Origin: Spirochaetia bacterium
Lineage (GTDB): Bacteria > Spirochaetota > Spirochaetia > DSM-16054 > Sediminispirochaetaceae
Reading direction: 5' to 3'
DNA length: 35,109 nt
NCBI GenBank assembly: GCA_021736475.1
Contig: JAIPFV010000021.1
Coordinates: 1-35,109, forward strand
Position numbers and translations under genes: made by a program
Notes under the pieces: generated by a model
What the model saw: only the letters and a program-made list of their open reading frames with translations
What the model was told of the DNA's origin: nothing
The model's database searches: none
In this document: positions 16,336-22,205 of the stretch, piece by piece
Layout: every line of letters starts with the position of its first letter
Numbering within the stretch: position 1 is the stretch's first letter

Positions 16336-16814
16336 ACCTCACCCCCGGTATTCCCGTCCTGAGAGAGAGTAAGAAAGCGCTCGAGGATCCGCACAGCCCG
16401 CTCCCCCGTGAGGGGGGAGTTCGGATAGGTGCTGCCCTGTATCGCCTCGATGAAGGATAACTCCCGCACCGCGTAGCGGGGACCTGGAAAAAAGCGGTAC
16501 ATAAGCCCCCCCGAACGGTCGTATATCTTCATGATTAGAAATGAATATTCACCGAGGGTTAGTGCTGCTTCCGCGTCTTTATCGGAGAAAACAGAATGAG
16601 TATCCGCCATCAATTCAGCTGCCTGTGCAAAATCCGCATTATCCTCGATATCTCCTTGGGCGACTAGGAGCAGGTAAGAAGCTGCACCGAAGGTCAGCAT
16701 ATCTTGATCAAGTATAGAGTCCATCGAGGCCGCGGATTGCCCCCACAGGACAGCAGGTCCCACTCCTGCAGCCAGCAGTACAAGCATACATAACAACATT
16801 ATTTTGTTTTTCAT
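16332..16814 (-). CDS. Small secreted protein of unknown function, first gene of the envelope operon
   Basis: This 160-aa protein has a signal peptide (hydrophobic stretch ending in VLWGQS). The mature part is mostly helical and acidic, with tandem-like segments (FGAASYLLLVAQGDI; ALTLGEYSFLIMKIYD; PNSPLTGERAVRILERFLTL). No family was recognised. It leads the four-gene operon 16814-13535 and overlaps the barrel gene by 4 nt, so it may be a periplasmic partner of the barrel (inference). The ATG is directly preceded by a consensus-like promoter and has no usable ribosome-binding site, suggesting a leaderless message. Confidence 0.82.
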   Translation of the reverse strand: MKNKIMLLCMLVLLAAGVGPAVLWGQSAASMDSILDQDMLTFGAASYLLLVAQGDIEDNADFAQAAELMADTHSVFSDKDAEAALTLGEYSFLIMKIYDRSGGLMYRFFPGPRYAVRELSFIEAIQGSTYPNSPLTGERAVRILERFLTLSQDGNTGGEV

Positions 16815-16820
16815 CCTAGA

Positions 16821-16849
16821 ATTATACTCCGGAAAAGCATGGATATCAA
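16821..16849 (-). promoter_or_regulatory. Near-consensus promoter of the envelope operon, leaderless
   Basis: TTGATA (16849-16844), a 17-nt spacer and a perfect TATAAT (16826-16821) lie on the minus strand. Six bases then separate the -10 from the ATG at 16814, so +1 falls on the A of the start codon. This is the clearest promoter of its type in the window. Confidence 0.75.
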
Positions 16850-17026
16850 AACAATTACCGTTAAAGATTCAGAGGTCTATAAATGGAGATTTTATGAATG
16901 ATCGAATCAGCATCTCAATATGCCCTGGTGCTGCAGCCAACCCGAGAATCGCCGGGAAGGCGCTGGATAGGTATCTTTCGGAGGAGGCTCGCTCTTGAAC
17001 CCTGAATTAGGGCTGCCTTCGGCGAA
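16850..17026. other. Intergenic stretch next to the pseudogene, no convincing gene
   Basis: Between the envelope-operon promoter and the nitroreductase remnant there is one small plus-strand frame at 16894-16998 (34 codons, GGAG 5 nt upstream of its ATG). It has no recognisable homology. No repeat ends or RNA gene were seen. Confidence 0.4.
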
Positions 17027-17402
17027 TCACCCTTCAATTGCATTGCCGACTACCTGAGTGTAAACAACCTTTTCATGCTTCTCCAAATCCATCAGCTATG
17101 GAGATGCTCCCTGCCTACAAGGCCGAGGACCACCCTGTTGAGCTGAGCGGCTGCGCAGTAGAGATACACGTTCTGGCTGATGTAAGCGGCATCAGTACCG
17201 GATACAAACCATTTGCGGTCGCCGGCTTTTGCTGGACTTGCTTCCTTCTTTGCTTATCCCGCAGGCTGCCCACAGCAGATTCGACAGCTGCTGCTCGGAG
17301 AGGGGGGCGTTCTGCCATTTGCGCTTTGAATCGGCGTTTTTCAAGCGCCTTCATCAACGGAAAGGCGAGCTTCGCTGCCAGTGCGGCGGACTCCCGGTTC
17401 AT
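17027..17402 (-). pseudogene. Decayed nitroreductase (SagB/ThcOx-like family) pseudogene
   Basis: Reading the minus strand through several frames recovers a nitroreductase in order: FPLMKALEKRRF (from ATG 17402), LSEQQLSNLLWAACGIS, then DRKWFVSGTDAAYISQNVYL and YCAAAQLNRVVLGLVGRE, then KHEKVVYTQVVGNAIEG before the TGA at 17027. These match the FMN-binding N-terminal, the S/DAxxISQNVYLYC helix and the C-terminal strand of small nitroreductases. Lesions: a frameshift at a G6 run (17302-17307), a further frame change, an internal deletion (only ~18 residues separate LLWAA from DAAYISQN, where roughly 85-90 are expected), and a stop plus frameshift after GREHLHS. It is clearly non-functional. Overlapping plus-strand frames here are artefacts. 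Confidence 0.85.
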
Positions 17403-17558
17403 AGTGTTTCAGCATATTGTTACACTAATTCCTTCCGCTCTGAAGTAGTCCAGAATACACAGTATATTGTATTTCCACCTGGGGGGAAAGGAATGGTTTT
17501 AAAAATTGGCCGAATGAGCTGTCCGGAATGGTCGGGAAAAAAAGCTGATACTGCAGGA

Positions 17559-17593
17559 TGAATTCGCAGAATTCAGCAGCTATGCGGTATACT
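17559..17593 (+). promoter_or_regulatory. Operator-like dyad and -10 box before the DUF4386 gene
   Basis: TGAATTC-GCA-GAATTCA (17559-17575) is a perfect 7+3+7 dyad overlapping the expected -35 region of a -10 box TATACT (17588-17593). Transcription would start near 17600, giving a ~29-nt leader with AGGAGG. The -35 itself matches poorly, so an activator or repressor acting at the dyad is plausible. 17403-17558 shows no gene. Confidence 0.45.
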
Positions 17594-17628
17594 TATTAGA
17601 ATAAGCACCGTTGTAAAGGAGGTTGGCA

Positions 17629-18336
17629 ATGACAGTGATGAACGGAGAAGGGATTTCACAGCGCCAGGCGGCAGTGACGGCTGGACTCGCCCTGCTGGTG
17701 ATGTCGGTAGCGGCAATGTTCGCATACGGATTTGTATATGGCAGTTTGATCGTGCCGGGAAATGCAGAGGCTACTGTAAGCAATTTGGGTAAAGGTCTTA
17801 CTCTTTTTAGAGTAGGCCTTGCAGCCTGGATGATTATTCTGGTGGCCGATATAGTCGTAGCCTGGGCATTGTACTTGTATTTTGCACGTGTCGACAAAGC
17901 TGTGTCATTACTGTGTGGATGGCTGCGACTGTCTTATGCCGGTATTCTGGGTATCGCTATTGCCGGTCTAACAGTGGCCGGTATTGCGGTGAGCAAAGGC
18001 GGTTCCGGTTCTCAACTGCCGGCAGCAGAGTTGAACTCACTTGTGATGCTCTGTATTGATGTATTCAACAGCGTGTGGTCGACAGGCTTGATTGTATTCG
18101 GGTTGCATTTGCTTATTTTGGGCCTGCTGGCACTGAAGGCGGATTTCGTTCCCCGGATAATCGGGATTCTGATAGTAATTGCCGCTGTAAGTTACTTCTC
18201 TTTGAACTCGCTGAAACTAGTGATTCCGCAATTTCAAAATCTGTTGGCGGTACTCGAAAATGTCTTAACAATCCCTATGATGGCGGAGATCGTCTTAGCT
18301 GTGTGGCTCTTGCTGCGGGGCGGAAAGCAGGCGTAG
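17629..18336 (+). CDS. DUF4386-family membrane protein
   Basis: This 235-aa protein has six or so predicted TM helices (AGLALLVMSVAAMFAYGFVYG; FRVGLAAWMIILVADIVVAWALYLYF; LSYAGILGIAIAGLTVAGI; GLIVFGLHLLILGLLAL; IIGILIVIAAVSYF; AEIVLAVWLLLRG). The order of conserved features (GLTLFRVGLAAWMIILVADIVVAWALY, then STGLIVFGLHLLILG, then PRIIGILIVIAAVSYF) matches DUF4386, whose function is unknown. ATG 17629 is preferred over the in-frame TTG at 17623 because AGGAGG ends 6 nt before it. It is a single-gene unit. Confidence 0.88.
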   Translation: MTVMNGEGISQRQAAVTAGLALLVMSVAAMFAYGFVYGSLIVPGNAEATVSNLGKGLTLFRVGLAAWMIILVADIVVAWALYLYFARVDKAVSLLCGWLRLSYAGILGIAIAGLTVAGIAVSKGGSGSQLPAAELNSLVMLCIDVFNSVWSTGLIVFGLHLLILGLLALKADFVPRIIGILIVIAAVSYFSLNSLKLVIPQFQNLLAVLENVLTIPMMAEIVLAVWLLLRGGKQA

Positions 18337-18376
18337 CTCTTGATGTGCCGAAAAGGTGATATTAATATCCGCACCT

Positions 18377-19261
18377 TCAAAAATACACTACCACCACCCC
18401 GTTTTCCTGTAGTTCAGAGATTGGCTGCATGCTGCTGAGCGGGTTTCCGATTACACTGACAAACTCGAGAGACGGCAGCTGAAGCAGTGGCGATAAATCC
18501 TCGACACTGTTTTCATCGAGGTACACAACTTTTAAGCTGTGGATTTCGGTAAGTTTATCTATACTATGGATGTGATTGTAGGAGAGATCCAGTTCTTCCA
18601 GATCTTCGAGAAATCGCAGCTCATAGATGTTGTCGAGCTGATTACCGGAGAGATCGAGCGCTCGTAAATGAGTGCAGTGCTGGATTCCATCCAGATCTTC
18701 GATTTCTTGGTTGCTCAATATGAGTTCGCCGTCAATCTGTTCTAAATCGATGGGACTTAATTCGGCAGTGAGATTATTTCCCAGAAAGAGGCTGCGGATT
18801 ATTGAATAGATATTCTGCGGCGAGGCTTGTTCCGCAAAGATCTCCGCCTCAACATAGTCCTCCAGATTGGAATCTTCCTCGAAGGCATAAACTTCTTCCC
18901 CAGAAAAAGCGTCCCGAACTATGTGCTGGCTGTGATGCCGGTTGAGCTTCATTCTTGATTCAACATCTACGAAGCGGCGATAGAACTCTAACTGAGCTTC
19001 GCTGCCAGTCGGGTTACTCTGTAAAATCTGTTTACGATGGAAGTTATAAGTGTCCGGATGGAAAAGCTTGATAAGGGCAATAAATTGCTTTTTTAGATCC
19101 CCCCGCTTTTCCCGGCCAGCCGGATAAACCGGAAAGAGATAGTCATGCAGATCGCGTATCTGCCGATCCTGTTTTGAACGATACATATCGATGAGGTGGC
19201 GCGAGACCCGCTGAAGAAAGGGAACTGTAAGGGTATCTAAAAGCGCTTGTTTTGTGTGCAT
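18377..19261 (-). CDS. Leucine-rich-repeat protein with a J-domain-like N-terminus
   Basis: This 294-aa soluble protein has two parts. Residues ~50-110 contain KKQFIALIKLFHPDTYNFHR; the LFHPD (HPD at 68-70) between helices looks like the DnaJ signature, although the domain is not a standard J domain. Residues ~170-290 form SDS22-like LRRs (LRALDLSGNQLDNIYELRFL, LEELDLSYNHIHSIDKL, LKVVYLDENSVEDLSPL, LEFVSVIGNPLSSM), a protein-binding scaffold. No signal peptide was seen. A co-chaperone or adaptor role is speculative. TAAAAT lies 6 nt before the ATG, with no ribosome-binding site. Confidence 0.82.
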   Translation of the reverse strand: MHTKQALLDTLTVPFLQRVSRHLIDMYRSKQDRQIRDLHDYLFPVYPAGREKRGDLKKQFIALIKLFHPDTYNFHRKQILQSNPTGSEAQLEFYRRFVDVESRMKLNRHHSQHIVRDAFSGEEVYAFEEDSNLEDYVEAEIFAEQASPQNIYSIIRSLFLGNNLTAELSPIDLEQIDGELILSNQEIEDLDGIQHCTHLRALDLSGNQLDNIYELRFLEDLEELDLSYNHIHSIDKLTEIHSLKVVYLDENSVEDLSPLLQLPSLEFVSVIGNPLSSMQPISELQENGVVVVYF

Positions 19262-19267
19262 TTGGAT

Positions 19268-19273
19268 ATTTTA
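19268..19273 (-). promoter_or_regulatory. Candidate -10 box of the LRR gene (leaderless type)
   Basis: TAAAAT (19273-19268) lies 6 nt before ATG 19261, matching five of six -10 positions. The -35 region is weak. No Shine-Dalgarno exists between it and the start codon. Confidence 0.35.
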
Positions 19274-19316
19274 CTACAGTATTTGCGAATGTGCGAGGAA
19301 TCGTAGCCCCCCCCCT

Positions 19317-19439
19317 GGTCGCTCGCAAGCTCGCTGCTCGGGCATGCATCCGGGCCCTGGTCGCTCGCATGCTCGCTGCTCGGGCATGCATCCGGGCCCT
19401 GGTCACTCGCATGCTCGTTGCTCGGGCATGCATCCGGGA
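19317..19439. repeat. 42-bp tandem repeat, about three units, in a GC-rich intergenic island
   Basis: Units at 19317-19358, 19359-19400 and 19401-19439 (last one incomplete) are nearly identical. Each contains CTCGCATGCTCG, GGGCATGCATCC and, in the first two, CGGGCCC palindromes. A C-run (19307-19315) precedes the array. The rest of the 353-bp gap (19440-19614) is also GC-rich, with short palindromes such as GGGGCGCCCC and a GCGCCC/GGGCGC hairpin. Frames through it on both strands translate to low-complexity repeats and are not credible genes. There are no unique spacers, so it is not a CRISPR array. Confidence 0.9.
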
Positions 19440-19614
19440 TACCCCGCAGCCGCGCCCTCCAGGGGCGCGTCGAGGAATTGCAGCAAAGAGCCCGACCTCC
19501 CCCTTGACGGGCACGCGGCGGCAGGCACAGACAGCCTTTCAATCTGCGGGATGCGGCGGCGGGGGCGCCCCGCTGCAAAGAGACCCGTCAGGGCTTGGTT
19601 TCAGTCCTTCGCCT

Positions 19615-20502
19615 TTAAGTCTCCTCTTCTTCCTCCAGCTCCAGCTCGGCGGCTTGTTGCTTGAGGTAGCTTGAAAAGGAGATTTTGGGAACCCCCTGGG
19701 CCGGTTTGGCAGGGATGGTCATTTCCTCGCCGGTGGCGGGATTACGGCCAACCCGCGCCTTCTGAGGGGGCCGCTGCTTGATTGAAATACGGCCGAGGCG
19801 GCCCAGGTTCACCGACTCGCCCAAAAGCAGACCACTTTCGACCATGTACAGGTAATCATCGATCACCTGTTTGACCTCTTTCTGGGTGAGGTCGCTGCGC
19901 TGGGCAATGTAGGCAACTATGGACTGCTTGTTAAAGTGGTCTACTGCGGCATTCTGAGGATCCCGGGACTGCTTGTTGATACGGGTAAAACCGTTGGTGA
20001 GAAAAATGGTTGCCTCGCGGATGCGCTTCTCCTGTTCTTCTTTGCTTAGGCCGGCGGAAAAACGGGCGATTCGATACACGGGTGAAGTTTTTTTAAGGGG
20101 CCCGTCATGGACCCTAGCCGGGCTGCCGCGCCGGATAGCCCCGTCTATACTCACCTTGACTCCGCGCAGAATATCCGGTACATCGCTGCGCAGGGGGATG
20201 CTGGCATATTCCATCTCCCGCTGTCCGTCCCGGGCAGGCCACAGGCTGAGCAGAGAGCCGCTGTTGCTCAGCAGCAACATACCCTGCTCATCATCCTCGG
20301 CTACTTCCTCCGCCGGCTCCATATCCAGGGCGGCGGTTTGACCTGCAAAGAGCTGATCCTTTTCGATCCAGGCTGCGGCTAAGCGCTCGAAAGCTTCTTC
20401 TTCGCCTCCCGGGCCCGAAAGCTCATTCCTCCGAACTAACTGCCGTAAATGCTCCCGGATTTCCTCCGGAAGATTGTCGATCTGTTCACGTTTTACTTTC
20501 AT
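19615..20502 (-). CDS. Unrecognised domain fused to an HU/IHF-type DNA-binding domain
   Basis: This 295-aa protein has residues ~10-178 homologous to the protein at 20662-21186: DEQGMLLLSNSGSLLSLWP matches DERGALLMTYSGSLINLGP, DGPLKKTSPVYRIA matches NGPIKKSSPIFKIA, and LTNGFTRINK matches LTDDFIEVNK. Residues ~188-282 are an HU/IHF fold: SIVAYIAQRSDLTQKEVKQVI, NLGRLGRISI and GRNPATGEEMTIPA, the HU signature arm. It ends in an acidic tail. HU proteins bend and compact DNA, so this may bring the unknown domain to the nucleoid. It is divergent from its paralogue. TACAAT is 6 nt before the ATG, with no ribosome-binding site. Confidence 0.82.
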   Translation of the reverse strand: MKVKREQIDNLPEEIREHLRQLVRRNELSGPGGEEEAFERLAAAWIEKDQLFAGQTAALDMEPAEEVAEDDEQGMLLLSNSGSLLSLWPARDGQREMEYASIPLRSDVPDILRGVKVSIDGAIRRGSPARVHDGPLKKTSPVYRIARFSAGLSKEEQEKRIREATIFLTNGFTRINKQSRDPQNAAVDHFNKQSIVAYIAQRSDLTQKEVKQVIDDYLYMVESGLLLGESVNLGRLGRISIKQRPPQKARVGRNPATGEEMTIPAKPAQGVPKISFSSYLKQQAAELELEEEEET

Positions 20503-20508
20503 ACGACT

Positions 20509-20538
20509 ATTGTATACCTTAAGAACGGAAATTCACAA
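20509..20538 (-). promoter_or_regulatory. Candidate promoter of the HU-fusion gene (leaderless type)
   Basis: TTGTGA (20538-20533), an 18-nt spacer and TACAAT (20514-20509) are followed by 6 nt and ATG 20502. The remaining divergent gap to 20661 also has a possible plus-strand promoter (TTGTTT, 17 nt, TAAATT near 20573-20601) for the signalling operon, which is weaker. Confidence 0.45.
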
Positions 20539-20661
20539 GTTACTTATATTATGGATTTATACGGTGAACTCCTTGTTTTTCAGGCGTTTGCGTACTAAAT
20601 TCAAGGTGTACCGGGTTTTGTACTCCGGTGCGCAACATTACAGAAAAAAGGAGAAAGAAGA

Positions 20662-21186
20662 ATGGGATCAGAAGATTTCTCTGAAAAAATTAGACAGCAC
20701 ATACATCAGTTGGTAAAGACCGCCGGCCTACCCGACACCGAAGAGTCTCTGGAGAGCCTCGAACGGGGCTGGGAAGAGAAGCTGAGCACCTTTGAAAAAC
20801 AGGTGGAAGAGCGGGATATGGAGATGGTCGAAGAGTTCGACGCCGAAGATGAACGCGGCGCGCTGCTGATGACCTACTCGGGCAGCCTGATCAACCTGGG
20901 ACCTAAAGGCGAGGAAGGCCGCTTTATTGCCTACCACAGCATAGGAGTCCGCAACGATGTCCCGGAATCCGCGGAAACCGACAATACCGATTTGGCCGCG
21001 GATGTGCTTATTGACGAAGGGGCAAGCTTTACCAACGGTCCTATCAAAAAGAGTTCTCCCATCTTCAAAATCGCAGTCATTGTCGAAGAGATGGAAGATG
21101 AAGAGCAGGAAGAGCTGCTGGCCGAGATGACCCAGATGCTCACCGACGATTTTATTGAAGTCAACAAGACAATAATCCAGGAGTAG
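20662..21186 (+). CDS. Stand-alone copy of the unrecognised domain; first gene of the kinase/phosphatase operon
   Basis: This 174-aa, strongly acidic, soluble protein has no signal peptide or TM segment. It aligns along its whole length with the N-terminal part of the HU-fusion protein encoded divergently (see that entry) but has no DNA-binding domain. Conserved core pieces are GALLMTYSGSLINLGP (66-81), RNDVP (97-101) and GPIKKSSPIFKIA (126-138). I do not recognise the family. AAGGAG lies 8 nt before the ATG. It ends 1 nt before the phosphoesterase start, so it is co-translated with the phospho-signalling genes and could be their substrate or regulator (inference). Confidence 0.8.
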   Translation: MGSEDFSEKIRQHIHQLVKTAGLPDTEESLESLERGWEEKLSTFEKQVEERDMEMVEEFDAEDERGALLMTYSGSLINLGPKGEEGRFIAYHSIGVRNDVPESAETDNTDLAADVLIDEGASFTNGPIKKSSPIFKIAVIVEEMEDEEQEELLAEMTQMLTDDFIEVNKTIIQE

Positions 21187-21187
21187 G

Positions 21188-22204
21188 ATGCAGCAACTCA
21201 TCGAGATTGCTCAGCGTGCGGGCCTTCCGGAAAGGGAGGCCTACACAGCTCTTATAAAACAGACCATCGAAGTCCTGCAGAATGAAGACCCCCTGTACCG
21301 TCCGCGGGATGAACGCAACCGCCCCGGGGGGATGCTGCGGCTCAATCACCAGCCTACTATTATTATTCCCGATCTGCATGCACGCCCGTGGTTTGTGCTG
21401 CAGGTACTGGCCTACCGGCCAGGGGGGCAGCCGGACTCAAGCACTGTGTTCGAGCTTCTGAGTCAGGGGGAACTGCAGATGGTGTGTGTGGGCGATGGTT
21501 TTCATGGTGAGTCCAGGGCGGCGCAGCGCTGGAAAAAGGCCTTCAAGGAGTTTACCGGGAAGTATCACCGCCACTCGGCAATGGATGAGGAGATGCGCGA
21601 GAGCTTGAGCCTGATGGAGATAGTGATGCAGCTGAAAAGTATGCGGCCCGACTCGTTTCATTTTCTGAAGGGCAACCATGAGAACATCCTGAATGAGGAA
21701 GGCCGCGGGAACCACCCCTTCCGAAAGTTTGCTTTTGAGGGAGAAATGGTGAAAGAGTGGGTCTTGAAGTTCTACGGAGAGGAGTTTATCTACGCCTTTG
21801 CCGAGATGGAACATGAGTTTCCCCTGCTGGCGGTGGACGGAACCTTTATGGTGTCCCACGCCGAGCCTCAGCGCTACTTTACCCACGAAGAGGTAATCCG
21901 TTACCGGGAATATGATGATGTGGTGCTGGGCCTGACCTGGACTCCCAATGACGGGGCTGAGGAGGGAAGTGTGAACCGGATGATAGCCGATTACTGCAGC
22001 CACCCCGATCAGGCCCGCTATTTCGGCGGCCACCGTCCGGTACAGGGCAAATTTAATCTGCGGGCCGAGGATAAATATGTTCAACTGCACAATCCCGGAA
22101 CCTACAGCTTCGCCCTGCTGCAGCCGGGTATTCCCCCTGACCCTCAGCAGGATATACTGGTACTACCCCACGACGAAGAAGCGGTGTTGAGAGCGGAGGA
22201 ATAG
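21188..22204 (+). CDS. PPP-like metallophosphoesterase
   Basis: This 338-aa cytosolic protein has calcineurin-like metal-binding motifs in the right order: PDLHAR (D62, H64), VGDGFHGE (D103), KGNHE (N163, H164), SHAEP (H224) and FGGHRP (H282). These supply a dinuclear metal site, and the order follows PPP-type Ser/Thr phosphatases. The second motif lacks the usual GDxVDRG, and about 55 residues separate it from GNHE, so it is a divergent branch. A Ser/Thr kinase gene starts 1 nt after its stop. Opposing that kinase is the simplest role (inference); a nucleotide or other phosphoester substrate is possible. Confidence 0.86.
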   Translation: MQQLIEIAQRAGLPEREAYTALIKQTIEVLQNEDPLYRPRDERNRPGGMLRLNHQPTIIIPDLHARPWFVLQVLAYRPGGQPDSSTVFELLSQGELQMVCVGDGFHGESRAAQRWKKAFKEFTGKYHRHSAMDEEMRESLSLMEIVMQLKSMRPDSFHFLKGNHENILNEEGRGNHPFRKFAFEGEMVKEWVLKFYGEEFIYAFAEMEHEFPLLAVDGTFMVSHAEPQRYFTHEEVIRYREYDDVVLGLTWTPNDGAEEGSVNRMIADYCSHPDQARYFGGHRPVQGKFNLRAEDKYVQLHNPGTYSFALLQPGIPPDPQQDILVLPHDEEAVLRAEE

Positions 22205-22205
22205 T

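Noticed and set aside
17038-17561. Plus-strand open frames of 110-136 codons
   Set aside because: They lie opposite the nitroreductase remnant, whose minus-strand fragments show real family motifs; the plus-strand translations show none.
19317-19439. Possible CRISPR array
   Set aside because: The 42-bp units abut each other with no unique spacers, and no cas genes are present.
19237-19674. Overlapping repeat-rich open frames on both strands across the 42-bp repeat
   Set aside because: They translate the tandem repeat into low-complexity 14-residue repeats, exist on both strands and overlap the real gene ends; no ribosome-binding site or homology.
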